Assembly: GCA_003693705.1 (NCBI GenBank)
Contig: RBZT01000672.1
Span: forward strand, 124,001 to 188,000
Length of the DNA: 64,000 nt
Direction: 5' to 3'
Source of the DNA: Polymyxa betae
Lineage: Eukaryota > Endomyxa > Phytomyxea > Plasmodiophorida > Plasmodiophoridae
Positions 35,123 through 47,847 of this stretch are shown one piece after another; within the stretch, counting starts at the first letter, position 1; each line of letters starts with the position of its first letter. A program made the position numbers and the translations under genes. The notes beneath the pieces were generated by a model. The model made no database searches. It saw nothing but the letters and a program-made list of their open reading frames with translations, and was not told the DNA's origin.

Positions 35123-38107
35123 TCATTCTGATTTCGGGAATGAACCAAACCTTGCAATTTGTTGACGTAACTTGTGATTGTCGGCAACAGTCTGAGCGAG
35201 TTCATGTCTTAAATGGTCGAGTTCGGCATTGAACTGGGCAGCCAGTTCCATCTGATGCAACTTAACGGGAAACCGTTGCGAAATGAGAGTCATCTTACCT
35301 TTTGCCCATGGAAATAACGGATCATATCCAAATGAAGATTGCGAATATCATTACGTATGGCAACGATGGGTTCATCCAAAGCAGAGCGAATAACCTAACC
35401 CAATTAGTCACCAAAAATGATTGACAGAATAACTCAATCCAACCTCAGCCTGAATTGAGACCCCGGACGGCGGTACCGATTGATTGAATGTTTGTAAAGG
35501 GAAGACAGGTGGCTTAGAGCTATCTGCTGGTTCCGACTGTTCAGGCAATTCTTCCGGCTGTTCTGTTGATAGTGACAATTTTGAAGCAGCCGCTGCTTCA
35601 GAGTTCAAAGTTCTGGCGTCTTTGTAGACACCATCTGCATTCGATAGTGATAAGATTTCAGTTAATGACAAATGCTTTACATTCGACAGACCTTGGTCTT
35701 TACAAATAATATCGTCAGCTCGGTTCAGTCCGAATACGTTCTCAACAGACACAGGGCTAGTTCGCTTTGATTCATTTGGCGTTACCTTCACAGGCATTGG
35801 TTGGTCCTCATCTGAAGCCATCATGGACATAGGACTGGATAACTTCTCTGGCGACTTCTTTTCAAAAACAGCTGAGCGCTGAACAGGTTCACGATCATCA
35901 TTCTAAATGACAAAATATAAGCCAACGTGAATTATGAATCCATACATGATTTACTGAAAGGATCGTTGGATTAACACCTTCATGGGCATCCTCCGACTTG
36001 TAAGCGACGTCATCGCGATATTCACCAGAAAGCGATTCTGAGTAGCCAATTTTCTGGGGCAAATTGTTTAAAGCAGGTTTTTGCTTCTCCCTCCGACTAT
36101 CGCGAGCCAGGGAGAACTCGGAATTCATCCTAGACTGGACTGGAGAGAAGAGAGAGCTGCCCTTCATCAGCAACGACATATTCTGCGAATTGATCAGGCA
36201 ATATTAGTGAGCTGAAGAGAATATCATCACCTCTCGATTATCACGAAGGTCATCGCCTTCAATCTCTTTCCGATTCAGATCAGAAATCGAAGCCGTACTA
36301 CTTGAATACTCTTCACGAGATGGCTTGTCTGACGCAATCTGTTCACCTCGCGATATGATGGGTTTTTCTAAAGCTTTATAGTCCACTGTAGATCTTAAAG
36401 GAGAAAACATCGACGACATGGACGCCTTTAGATATCGGTGTCAATTTATCTCACAAGCAACAATTGTCGTTCTTGTTACCAAAGCAGGAGCTGAAGACTG
36501 CACTAATTCAGGTGAAGCTGAACGCAGCTAAGCAAAACATGACGTTCGTTGATCTTTAACTCACAAGTGGTTTTAGAAGAGCGAATTGGAGAGAAGAACG
36601 AAGACGATATGGACGCCGCGCCTACAGAACTATGAACTAAACTGAAAACGAAAAATAAAAACAAATCTATACCAGGAGTATCAGCAATTGCTGAGGCGCT
36701 GAGTTCGGTAGCTTGATGAATAGGCAGTGTGACATATTTCAACAATCTGGTGAAAGCTCCTGAAAACTTGAGCAGCGGCTGCGATGTTGAACGTAGATCA
36801 TAGACCGTGGTCTGAACTTACCAATCATCAGCATTATCATGTAGCAGAACTTCCATCATACATACACAAGGAATCTGTTAAAACAATAGAGGCTCCATTC
36901 GGGGCGAATTGCACAGCCGTTAAAGGCGCCTCGGTCTGAATCCGGGTCGCGATCTTCAGTTTGGCGCCGATATCGAAAAACGAAACGAAACGATCCAGGC
37001 CGCAAGTCACGAAAAACACCTTCGTGATGATGGTTGAGTTTCGTCGAACTGAGCGGATGCTGAACTTGACGAACCTTGTTAGTAGGTGAGAATGCAGCAC
37101 CAGTAACTGGTGCTGCATGAACATTGACGAATTTCACAACGACGCCTTTCGATTTCACATCATAGATGACGATGGAGCCGCTATCATCTGTAGCACAGAT
37201 GAGGTATTTACGTAGAGGAGAGAAGACCAGGTTCGTGATCGCCTAATTCCATTATTGATCAGATGGCTTCAGAATCGGTTAAAAGACAGACCGCATGTGA
37301 GACCTCATGAACGATTTTGCTCAAGATAAGGCTGTAGAAAACGAGATTATGCTCGCTGCATGACGCCGCATAGCTGGATGAAAACAGATTTCAATTTTCG
37401 GTGTCGCTCTCGAATAACCAGAAGCCGTTAGATAAAAAAACTACAATCTCGAAAACGCAACATGCCAAAATAATGAAGAGATTTTGAAACAAATAAAACC
37501 TGTCATCGTTATTGATAGCGACACGTTTAACCGCCTCTTCATGAGCCTTGTAAGACGTATAGCGTTGCGAATTAAACGCGTTCCAAACCTGGCAGGAACA
37601 ACCATTCACCAACCCAGTACATCAGATGATGTTATACTGACATGGATCTCACCCAGATTCGATCCACAAGATATATATCGATGTGAGTCTTGAGATAAAC
37701 AAACACAATTCAGAACCAGATTGCTCTATAGCTCGCGTTAATTACAGAAATCGAGCAGAAATGAAACTCCTTTTTGAGAACAGAATTAAATGTCAGAAGC
37801 TGACCTGAATAAGCTGCAATGGCTCTAAATCGAATACTGAATGGACATAGATAGAGCCATCAGAGGTCAGAGACACCACTTTCGTATCTGCTGCATCATA
37901 TGCAACTATCTGACCTATCAGATATGGACGTCATCAGCTGATTCTCGTAAAGAGCCAATCCCAGCCCGAACCATGATCGCCATAGCTGAATCGAAGGCGG
38001 CGCCATTGCTGAACAGGGATTCCCGATTCACAGGTTGTCACATGCAGATCGCCCTGACGTTCGAGCTGGCCAACTAGGATGCCACGAAATGGCTCCTCGA
38101 CACCCAT
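35123..38107 (-). CDS. NEDD1: NEDD1 / GCP-WD, gamma-tubulin ring complex targeting factor
   Basis: WD40 protein that brings gamma-tubulin ring complexes to centrosomes, basal bodies and spindles. The N-terminal half gives propeller strands: QIVAYDAADTKVVSLTSDGS, CQVWNAFNSQRYTSYKAHEE, YLICATDDSGSIVIYDVKSK, VHAAPVTGAAFSPTNK and VFFVTCGLDRFVSFFDIGAK, then TEAPLTAVQFAPNG. A Ser/Glu-rich linker follows. The short C-terminal helical domain that binds gamma-tubulin complexes is recognisable: IRNDIRNLHLDMIRYFHGQK, then LDHLRHELAQTVADNHKLRQ before the TGA at 35125-35123. The ATG at 38107 (MGVEEPFRGILVGQLERQ) is followed by an intron that restores frame into the first blade. The gene converges on ACC with only 59 bases between stops. 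Confidence 0.82.
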
Positions 38108-38441
38108 TTAGTCGGGGCAAGGTTGCTGCGAACTTTTTCAACGCCTCTGTCTCTATGTGTTAGGCACACCAAAAAGTCGACGCTGTTGCGATAACTGCTT
38201 CGATCCAGCTTCGTCGAAGTACGATACCTTTTTTTAAGGGTAATCACCTAAAGATAAAAAAAAGTGAAAACAAATAGAAACACGAGCAGTGACTATTGGA
38301 AAGGAGACAGTTTGATATATATTATATTATTATGCTGTGCATCACTTATTGAAGCAATAAAAATACTTTCTAGGGAGATTATGATATACAGCTCAATATC
38401 GTTAACAACGAGGCATGGAGAACGTTAAAGCCATTTTTGAT
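38108..38441. other. Short intergenic region
   Basis: This lies upstream of NEDD1 and downstream of the TMEM151-like gene, same strand. It is AT-rich around 38230-38380, with a polyadenylation-like AATAAA region. No gene or repeat is seen. Confidence 0.5.
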
Positions 38442-39558
38442 TCAAGTCATTTGTTCGATGAGATGGCCGGGGCGGACCTCCTCCAAAATCGAGGATCCGA
38501 ACACACGTTTTCGTAGTGTGATCTGCACGGCACTGGTTCTTCTCAACAGAAGCCAGGTCTGTAGCCAGGCTAGACCGAGAATAGCTGACAGCACGAAGAC
38601 GATCCTTGACATCCACCATTTTCTAATTCCGGTTATCACCAGCAATCTTCGGCTAAATGTCGAATCGGCACACCTTCAATATGGATTATAAGCTTGCGGG
38701 AAACAATGGGCAAGAAACGCCATACCTTTTAAGAACTTTGATTCTACAACAGTTGCGAGATTGGAATAGACGGATGGCATCTTCCAGAATGTCATCATCG
38801 ATCAGCAGCTGTTCGTTGATATGTAGAATCGTGAAGGGTGACGGCCAGTTCAGTCTCGAGATATCAACATTCTTATCTTCATTCGACCACGTAGTAAATG
38901 ACACCGTCTGTATCAAATCCATGAGAATCCCTTCGCGAACACCCTCAGAAATTCTATCACCAACCTTCCAGGTTGTTCCGCTGCATTTCGTCGGCGTGTA
39001 CGTCGACATATAAACTTCGGGATTGCAGGCGATGAACGCCTTCAGCTCGTCTATAGCGAACTGCCTGCCGACTCGCTCGGACAGCACCTGATACCCACCA
39101 TCAATCGCAATCGTCGGCTGGCGATTCCGCCAAACCTACATGGGCCGTGCTGGATCCCAGCAGCGCATGCAGAACGTAGAGGATGTAGAAGGCGATGCAG
39201 ACGCCAAACGCCGCCCCGACATTGCTCGTCTGATTCTGAAATGAAATCGTGGAAGTTCTATAGAGCAGTTAGTGACTAAGGACGACGTGACCCGACGACG
39301 TCGTCCCTACATGTAATATCTATCAGAGCACCAGAAGAACACAGCGCATATCCCAGCACAGATAGATGTCAATTGGCATAGCAGACCGAAATGCAATAGA
39401 TATTCGCGCGTGCAGAACGGGCGGGCTTTAGGTGAAAGGATCGGCCGGATTGTGGGCGTGGCGATGGACGGCGCCGCAGCAGACGGAATCGCGATGGTCA
39501 GGCGAGATTTGGCTCGGGCGCGCTGGCTGGGATGTGAACCAGGCACGGGCTGTCCCAT
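38442..39558 (-). CDS. Multi-pass membrane protein resembling TMEM151
   Basis: From the ATG at 39558 the protein has a Pro/Ala-rich N-terminal tail, a first hydrophobic segment (LTSICAGICAVFFW), a second (AAFGVCIAFYILYVLHALLG), a soluble loop of about 140 residues (with GTTWKVGDRISEG, TVSFTTWSNEDKNVDIS and ILEDAIRLFQSRN), and a last membrane segment (SRIVFVLSAILGLAWLQTWL) ending RKRVFG and a short tail to 38442. Three introns of 50-55 nt, including one with donor GTAGGG near 39305, keep one frame. The order of segments, the Leu-Ala-Trp in the last helix and the K-x-FG end recall the TMEM151 family. That is a weak, by-eye match and the function is unknown. Confidence 0.5.
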
Positions 39559-40089
39559 AAAGGTTGAAGGTGGTTTTGGATCGAGGCCGGAAAGGGATCA
39601 GAAATTAGATCCACTTGGCTGAGAGGTGATGGCACAGTCACCTTGAGCGAAAGAAAAAAATTTTGATTAATCCAAATTATTTTCGTTCCGCCTGCTTCCG
39701 GCGGATCTACTCGCTTTGATCGTTGTATGCTGTTCACGTGATGGAGGGGCAGTTTTGCACACCTTTGAAAAATCGCTGCCAACCATGATGTCATCCTATC
39801 AGATTGGGAGCAAAATTTCGTTTTATGAACTTTAAATAGGTGCTTGTTAAATACATGGGAAATATTATACGGATAGGTAAGTTTTTACATACAAGGCTAT
39901 ATGACAATATCGCCTGCTTTTGCTGCTTCTTGCGTATCGACTTCAACCTAAGCTAGGTCACTTGGCGGATATGCGAGTTGCACGTCAACAAACCATTTTC
40001 AAGTGAACTGCGCTCAATTGTGCCTGACCTGAGATTTCGACTCCTTCTTGCTGGAGCACCTAATCAATGCCAATCATTAAGAGTCATTA
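39559..40089. other. Intergenic region
   Basis: This lies between the five-CNB gene end and the start of the TMEM151-like gene. No open frame, RNA gene or repeat of note is seen. Confidence 0.5.
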
Positions 40090-43000
40090 CTAGAAATTGC
40101 TTTTGTCGAATACATTCAAAAGCTTTTGGCTGCGAGTAGTGCAGAGAGCCTCCAAATCTGGTAAAATCTCGTAGGACATCTTCATGAATTTCCGAAAACA
40201 TTCCAGGGATAGCTCGACTGAATTATTATTGTTTACCGATTTTGGCATCTTTTGTATCAAATAATACACATACGTAAAGTACATTCATCCAATGTACGAA
40301 CTGTTGCACAACGAAGATGTAATGGTGAATCAGAAGCCAAACTGTTAGCCAGAGCCATCTCACCGAATATCTCTCCATCTGAATATGAATCAGAAACATA
40401 TTTCTGCGAGCAGGCCATCGACTTACTGGAAAGTTCATCAATGACTATGGAGCGATCCACATGCTGGTAAAGCACAGAGACCTTGCCGGTTATGATAAAG
40501 AACAATGAGGTCCCGTATTCGCCCTGTTTTATAACGTCCGTATTGGGAAGGTACGATTTGTACACCATTAACGATGCCAACACGTTCAGCTTCGACCACT
40601 ATATTTTGCAATAAGCGTCGTCGGAGGGAGACGAGGGATTCACGAACGGGCTTATTTTCCTTGATGTTTCGCAGGATACTAAACCCCCTCAATGTATTCA
40701 TCGTTCGTTGCGGTATCATACAGCTGAGGGTTTGCTTTAACTCAGGCGCGATATCCAGGAATCTAACAGAGCAGGCAACTTAGACTAAAGCCTATAAACG
40801 AATTCGATTACCTTTCAAAACATTCTATAGACAGATAAAGGAGCAGCGTTCTCTCAATACACGCAACAGTAGCAGTTCGTGGTGTGTCATTCAGCAAGGC
40901 GATTTCTCCAAACCTGAATTTTGTCAATTTTCCAATCTTACACTGACAGCGCTATGTTGACCATTGGCTATCTTTTAAAATATCGAGCTCTGTAGGTTTG
41001 CCTTCGTCCATGACGCTGATGCGGACTTTCCCAGAAACGATGATGTAGAATGTTCGATCGCGGGCGCCTTCGGCGACAACCACCTCGCCAGCGTCGCATT
41101 CGCGGAATCGAAACTGGCTCCCTAGGAGGCCTAGTTTTGACCACTAAAATACGATGGGCTGGATCCTTCGTATAAGTTTAAACAACAAACCGGTTTGTTT
41201 TCGACGATTCCGGCGAAGAAGGGCAACTGTTTCAGCCAGTCGGCTGTTCTTAGATGCTGGAATGGAACAGAGTTGAGCACGAGGTGAGGAATTGTTATTA
41301 CAAGCGGTCCTGCTTACCAATCTTTGGCGAATTCTTGCGTTCAGTTGTGGAGAAAAGTCCAGCACTTTCATGAACTTTTCTTTGGTCACTTTAAGTAGAA
41401 CACAGGACGTCAATGTTTTTGCTGTAGCTGTTCGTTTCGTCTCCATAATTAGACTGATTTCACCAAACCAGTCGTTCTCTTGCAGAACTGCTAATCTGGA
41501 GACCCGCTCGGCATTATCGGATGCGGAGGCGATCTCCACTGAGCCATGCACTATCAGATAGAATGCATCACCTTAACAGATGTAAATAATCGGAGAGTCG
41601 ATGTTGCAAATTGTATACCCTCATCTCCTTGCTCAAATATGGTCACGCCTGCATTAAAGCTCGCATATACGAATAGCTCTCCCAATATCGCTAATCCTTC
41701 TTCGTCAAACTTTTGCAGCGGGCCAATTGTCTTCGTTTCGTAATCAGAAAAGAACGGGATCGCCTTGAGCGACGACGATAATCTCTTCTTCATGGCTCCT
41801 TGAAATGCGATAGACTCTACAATTTCAGGCGCGACTTTGGTGAACCTGCGGATATCACTCAGATTCAAGAACACATCGGCGCAGGAACGGATATGGCTCA
41901 CGCTTGGAAATCGGCGACCGACAAATACAGCAATTCGGAATCCGACAAAGTTCGTGTCGTGATTGTTCTTAGTCCGAAAGAGCTGATGGATCCGGTATCG
42001 AGAGAAAGAGCAGAGCCTAAACAGATCTCACCAAAATAATCGGGCTTGCTTAGCACTCCAAGATAGATTTCAGTTCCATCTGGGCGATCCGCCACCAATT
42101 CGATCGAACCTGAACATCAAGCTTAGTGATTTCCTTATGATATCATAGTTTAACCGACCTGATAAAATTATATACAGACCATCAGCTGCTGCTCCCCTGT
42201 TATAAACAACTTTGCCCGCCTAAACATTATTTAGTTTAAAACGGCGACGTGAATCGGCTTCTTTCGTACCCTATATTTCCTGTATTCTAATAAAGCCGCA
42301 AGTTGATGCAGTGCAGTAAGAGGGACATTCTCAAAGAAAGGAATGCTCTTCAAGGTGACCGTCTGACAACGATTAAGTTTAGAGGAATGTGGTCGGCACA
42401 TCTCTAACCATATTGCCAGCTGTCAATGTTAGCTCCATATCCGGGTTCTCAGTGATACAACGCTCCAGATTTTCAACAGGCATACACAGACTAAAATCAA
42501 TCGGTAAGAGTGACGAACGTGATAGGCGACAGCCGTCTTACAGAATCACTTCCGAAGCCGTCTTGGCCGAAATCGGCATGCAGACGCCTTCGGGGACGAC
42601 GACCCCAGAAAACCATTGCCCGGGTTCGAGTATCTTCAACTGAACAATGTTCCCATTATCGTCATTGATCATGATCTTGACCTATACAGAGATAAGCTTG
42701 CTGGTAGTAATACGCAGGCCTGGGTTCTCATACGTGTCCACTGACGATTACATACATCACGTATGGATGGCCAGGATGAACTCCCTGCTTAACAATCATT
42801 ATTTCTGGCTCAAAAACCTGTCGTAGGAATTAGATGCTATAAAGATGAATCGAATTTCCAACCAACCTGTCTATGGAAGATATCTTTGACCTTTTTGGCT
42901 TGTTCAGGTCCAAATCGGTCGAAGAAAGCCAGACCTGCGATGGTCTCGATTGTGTCGAACGACCCGGCATCGTTCCTTGGACGAAGCTCAGTCCAACAAG

Positions 43001-43463
43001 GAATCTGGTTATCTGCACACTACCGTAGTCGTTTATGGACGAATTTCGGCTGTGCATCGTTTGCATCATACAATCGCGATTCCGAATGCTTAACTGCAGA
43101 ATTGGTCTGGCCGACGTTTTTCGACGCTCCCGGTTTTCGGGCTAGGGAAAATCGCCGAGATTCTGCAGGCTCCTTCTCACAGAAATTTCCCATCAGGTGC
43201 TTGGTGAAGTCGGGGAATACCAAACCAAAAATCAGTACAGGGAACAAATCATGGGTCCACAGATCCAAAGAGAGCACGACAGGAAAATGACGAAAAGTAT
43301 CGCTCTGCTGATCGAGGATTTCTGCAGGCCTGAGCCATCCAGTCACATGGATCCTGGATCCTAGGCTGACAATCAGTTCATTCAAGAGGCAAAATGATCA
43401 AGATGGGTTGTGAAGGTACCATTTGGGGCTGCCCACTCCCACGACTATAGTCCTATGTTGCAT
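40090..43463 (-). CDS. Protein with five cyclic-nucleotide-binding domains
   Basis: Five successive CNB (cAMP/cGMP-binding) folds can be followed from N to C terminus, at about 42400-43000, 41900-42330, 41290-41800, 40800-41140 and 40090-40600. Phosphate-binding cassettes are clear in domains 3 (FGEISLIMETKRTATA), 4 (FGEIALLNDTPRTATV) and 5 (FGEMALANS, then CATVRTL). They are partial in 2 (FGEICLGSALSL) and degenerate in 1. The conserved Arg of the cassette is present in 3 and 4. No kinase, channel or exchange-factor domain is attached. The N-terminal 130 residues are unrecognised. The start at ATG 43463 (MQHRTIVVGVGSPK) depends on a 54-nt first intron. The stop is TAG 40092-40090 after LLELSLECFRKF. 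It probably acts as a nucleotide-sensing scaffold; that role is inference. Confidence 0.78.
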
Positions 43464-44170
43464 ACATGACAGTCGGCCCTCTTTTCGTTACGAAACTTCC
43501 ATAGATGCCACTTGATAGAGTTATTAAGATGTCTGACTGTATATCGAAGCCACTTGATAGCGTTATAAAGATGTCTGACTGTATATCAAAGTATACCGAA
43601 CGAGGGATTCATTAAGCTTCACAGACATGCCGAGTTCATTCAAATAGCATGATAATATAAATAGGTCCTTTTATACATCATCCATGATGCAAAGTGACAT
43701 AAAAACGATTCGACAGCGGTACGATTGGAGAAAGTTTACCAGAACAGTTATGTAAAGAGTAGGACAGGAACGAACTGAGGTGAACAAAACACGTTAAAGG
43801 TCGCCAGCCCAGTGCCCGATATTGAACAAGAGCGATTAGCTCTGATACATTTTCCGATTTTGCGAAATCGTCCTGAACGTCTATGAAAACTCTATGCAGG
43901 TCACTACTGCAAGCGATCAGAATCTGACAACGAGGACATTTATTTCAGACGACACGGTCCTATAATCTCTCCCTTAATGAAGTGATATTGGCTGGACTGT
44001 GTGAAGTCGATGTAGTCTTGGGCGCGATTTCTTTCAAAGGCGTTAACAAACATTTAGATTCGCATCATTGCGCAGTTTCAGCGGATTCAGCGCGCGTCTG
44101 CCTTCGATTAGAGCCTGGCATAGCGGCCGGCTCGTCCCAGCTAAGACGCCAGCCGCCATCATCTGATCGG
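43464..44170. promoter_or_regulatory. Divergent intergenic region between the five-CNB gene and the nucleoporin
   Basis: About 700 bases separate two oppositely transcribed genes. It contains a 42-bp tandem duplication (43507-43590). Open frames on both strands at 43982-44500 are shadows of the first nucleoporin exon. No RNA gene is seen. Confidence 0.5.
43507..43590. repeat. 2 x 42-bp tandem repeat
   Basis: GCCACTTGATAG begins units at 43507 and 43549; each runs on to GATGTCTGACTGTATATC. The copies differ at about four positions. The repeat lies about 45 bases upstream of the inferred start of the five-CNB gene, so it may fall in its promoter or 5' untranslated region. Confidence 0.92.
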
Positions 44171-47100
44171 ATGTCGTACGGACGAATCCAGCGGCAGTCG
44201 GCCAGGCGACAGGCTTGTCCGTACGAGCGGCCGAGAAATACTTCTCGCCCGAGCTCGTCAGAAGCTGATGAGTCGCTGTCTGCCCCATTATGGAGCAGAA
44301 TTTTTAATTCTGTCAAAGGATTGCTTTCTTTCTCGCACCACGGTGATAAAGTAATGTTTCTGGCTGTGTGTAAAGGACTGCAATGGATGTTTGGTTGCTG
44401 CAGGAAGCGTTTGAGAATCCCGTCGAGATCGTGGATTCTTCGGAGGCAGCTGATGATTTGATCGGCAGACCTGCCGAGCCTCCTTCGCCTGACCTTCAAT
44501 GGCAAGGCGTTCCTATCGACGATATATCCTATGGGGAACTAAGGAGAATCTGTAGTGAAGAAGGTGACTTTAAGACGATCATACCCGACATTGCATTGTG
44601 TTCCTGAACCTTCTATGTCTTTATTAGGATTGAGAGTGTCGGAAGATCGCGATTTTATGCTGAACGAGTTGCGACAACATATTGTCTCTCTGCAAAATCG
44701 TAGAAGGCCCGAAGGACAAAATAAGAGAAGGCTGAGCAACGATGACACCAGTCTCGAACAGATTATGATGAAGAAAGCGAAAGTCGGATTTTCAAAAGAT
44801 GAATTTGAAAAGTACTACTTGACGCCGATTTTTTAACGTCGCTGAACATGTTCAGGTATATGATATTAATGAAGGATAACCTCAAGTTTACCGATAGCGA
44901 TGATATTGGGAAATTTTCGCCCAGCTCTTTCGCTCCTTCGGACAGCTCTCGCGAGATTCGACGCCAGGTAGTCTCGTTTCCGATTCGGTTCCAACCATCC
45001 CAACTTTGGTTGCTTTCTAGTCGCTGCCTAAACGTGTACCGACGCCGTTTGCGCATCTGTCTAACCGACGTCCATCACGTCGTGATTCGCTATCGGGTCC
45101 TGGAGCTATCGGTCCCATTCATCTATCGTTCCCATCAACTGTCACCAGCACTGAAGACATCCACGTAAAATGGTTATCTCCGTCATAATAAGCCGTCGAA
45201 TGTGCTATTCAGGATTTGTCAAAGAGCTCCAAGACGGCAAGATCAATTTTGTCGTCGATTTCTTCTATGTCGACCCCGCTGATTCAGACGAATGAGGTTC
45301 TCGCCAAGAAGCGATTACAGCCGCGAAAGCCATTCAATCCTTACGCTCAGGTCTGCATGCGTTCATGTCGTTATCTTGGTGACTGACACTGTCTAGGTCG
45401 GTCCGCCTCCCAACAAGCCTGCCTTTAGGATGCAACCGCCAGTACCGAAACCGTCTTCCGATGAGCCTGTTAAGGCGTTTCACAAACTCGGAGATGATGG
45501 CGTGCTGAAGAAGCGACGCCAAGACGACGTTAGCATGCCGTCGTTATCGCCTCCCTCCTTCAAGGTAATTCTCGTTAATGTTTTTTATTTAATAATCATG
45601 CTTGATGTAGCCTCAGCCTCCTGTGGCTCAGAAGCTGAATTCTGAAATCTGCAAATCGGTATGAAGCTTATAGGCGTTTCTTCCTTCAGCTGATAGTCGT
45701 ACAGGCTCCTGCACCTTCTTCATCCAAGACGACTTCATCATCGTTCGAACCTGCCAAATTTACTTTCCCGGCGCCAACAGCTCCAAAGCAAGCACCCGGG
45801 GCAGCCGCGTCTGTTATTTTTGCACCTAAATCGTCACCGACGCCTGCTCCGGTTACTTTTGCTGCGCCAGCTGCACCGGCAGAAGAGATTTGTCCTGTTT
45901 GTGAGATGGGAATGGATGACGTCGATCACAGTGAATGTAAGACTGGCGAGTCTTCTTCAAGTAAGGGATTTTCCATTATTGCTCTTATTGATTTAACGTT
46001 CTACAAGGCCATAAGCCATCTGTGGCGCCATTACCGGAAGCATCGGGCAGTGCTGGATTTTCGTTCCAGCTTCCCAAATTCTCTGAATCCGTCCAGAAGG
46101 ATTCAGCGCCCAGCTTCTCCTTTGCACCTCCGAAGGTTGAAGAAACATTTACGTTCTCAGCCCCCGCTGCTAAAGTTTCTGGTGTATCATCGCAGTCGCC
46201 TGCACTTTCATCTCCTCCAAAATTCTCATTTGGAGTGTCTGCTAGGAAAGACGAACCAGCATTTGTGGAGAAGGCCGAATCGAAACCTGCTTCTGACGTG
46301 CTGTTCAATGCCTCGTCAACAGGTTTCTCATTCGGTTCTGTTGATGCCGTAAAGTCACCTTCTTTGGAACCTCAAGCTAAGAAGTCGGCAACTGAGGTGC
46401 CCGGCGTTTCTGCCCCCTCTTCAGCGCCGGCTTTCTCTTTTAAACCCTCGTCTTCTACCACTGCAGCACCTCAGCCTGAAGTTACCGAATCCAAACCTGC
46501 TGAACAACCGAAACCATTTTCGTTCTCATCGGATGCGGCTTCGTTTAAATTCGGAGCCACCGCCGAACCAGCAAAATCTAACGCAAATGATGCTACGTCT
46601 GGTTCATCAGGATTTAACTTTGGAACACCTGCCTCTACAACCGCTACTGCTGCTCCTTTTATTGATCTTACCAAGGAGTCCTCTCCGCCGACTTCCGCTC
46701 CCACAACTGCAGAATTCAAGTTCGATCTGAAGCCCAAAGAGTCAGCGCAAGGCACATCTGCCACTGCCGGCCCAGCTAGTTCCTCCGCGCCATTCCAGTT
46801 CAATGCTCCGTCCTCTCAGTCAGCTGGTGGTGGTTTCTCTTTTGGATCTTCTGCTGCAGCTCCTTCCACAACGAGTTCTTCAGCTCAACCAGCGTTTCAG
46901 TTCGGCTCCACAACACCGGCGCCATCTTCCGCTGCGCCTTCTTCAACTCCTGCCTTCCAGTTTGGGTCGGGAAGCTCGACGACTCCGGCGCTTTCGTCGT
47001 CGACAGGATTCTCGTTTAGCATGAATGAGCCAAGCTCAGCCGTTAATCCTCCAAGTACTCCTTTAAAGTTCGGTTTGGCTGACACAAAGCCCGCGCCGAC

Positions 47101-47641
47101 TCCAGGTTTGACTTCAAGTTTCGGTTTCGGCGCCTCGAACTTGCAGACAGCCCAGTCATCAAATGCCATGGAAGATTCCTCGACAATGTCGGCAAATAAT
47201 GTCCCCTCAACCCCTGCTCCTGCTTTTACCTTTGGTGGTTCGAACCTGTCCACACCTGGTGTAGGTTTCGGTCAAAACCCAGCTTCGACTGGATCTGTAT
47301 TCGGCCAGGCTACGCCCTCAACCGGATCAATGTTCGGTCAGGCTGCACCCTCAACTCCCGCTTCGGGATTCGGTTTTGGATCTGATGCTAACAAGCCTGC
47401 TATTTCGATAGACGGGTTTCAGTCTGGTGCTGGTTTTGGATTTAACCAGACTGTACCGCCTTCAACGCCATCCGCTCCAGCATTTTCATTTGGATCCGCA
47501 GCCACTTCAACTGCACCCTTCCCTGGTGCCATTAACTTTGACGCTCCTGTCCCTGAAAATCTTGGAGGTAGCTTTTCGCATGGAATGCCGCCGCAAGGCC
47601 GTACGATGGTCAAAGCCAAACGAGTCGCAAGAAAACGTTAA
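44171..47641 (+). CDS. FG-repeat nucleoporin, Nup153/Nup1-like
   Basis: Nuclear-basket type nucleoporin that lines the pore and binds transport receptors through FG repeats. The long last exon (46016-47641) is Ser/Thr/Ala/Pro-rich with many FxFG-type repeats (FSFG, FGFG, FKFG-like, FNFG, FQFG). The C-terminus is short and basic (GRTMVKAKRVARKR), as in Nup153 and Nup1. Near the start, PLWSRIFNSVKGLLSF looks like the amphipathic membrane-binding helix of this family. A Cys/His stretch, ICPVCEMGMDDVDHSEC, is the only zinc-finger-like element, whereas animal Nup153 has several. Start at ATG 44171 (MSYGRIQRQSARR); the first exon joins at GDK through a 53-nt intron to EAFENPVEIVDSS. Stop TAA 47639-47641. 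Confidence 0.82.
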
Positions 47642-47847
47642 GTTCTTCAAAAATAAATCTAAACACATTTCTGTATATTTCGTTGGGGAAAGAGATTCCA
47701 AATGAGAGTTATGCTTGCTGGATTTGCGGGAGTTTTTACCTAGGTCGTGATCAACATAATGAACAGCGTTCTCTTCAAAGTGGCAAGTGCAGCTCCGCAC
47801 CGACTTGCCTTGTTAACCATCGGGAAGGCTGAAACGTAAAATCCGTA
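47642..47847. other. Convergent 3' ends
   Basis: 205 bases between the nucleoporin stop and the stop of the polyQ gene on the other strand. An AATAAA-type signal lies just past the nucleoporin stop (around 47652). Nothing else is seen. Confidence 0.5.

Noticed and set aside
44065-44505. 146-codon minus-strand frame over the first nucleoporin exons
   Set aside because: The plus strand has a family-consistent spliced frame here; the minus frame has no domain.
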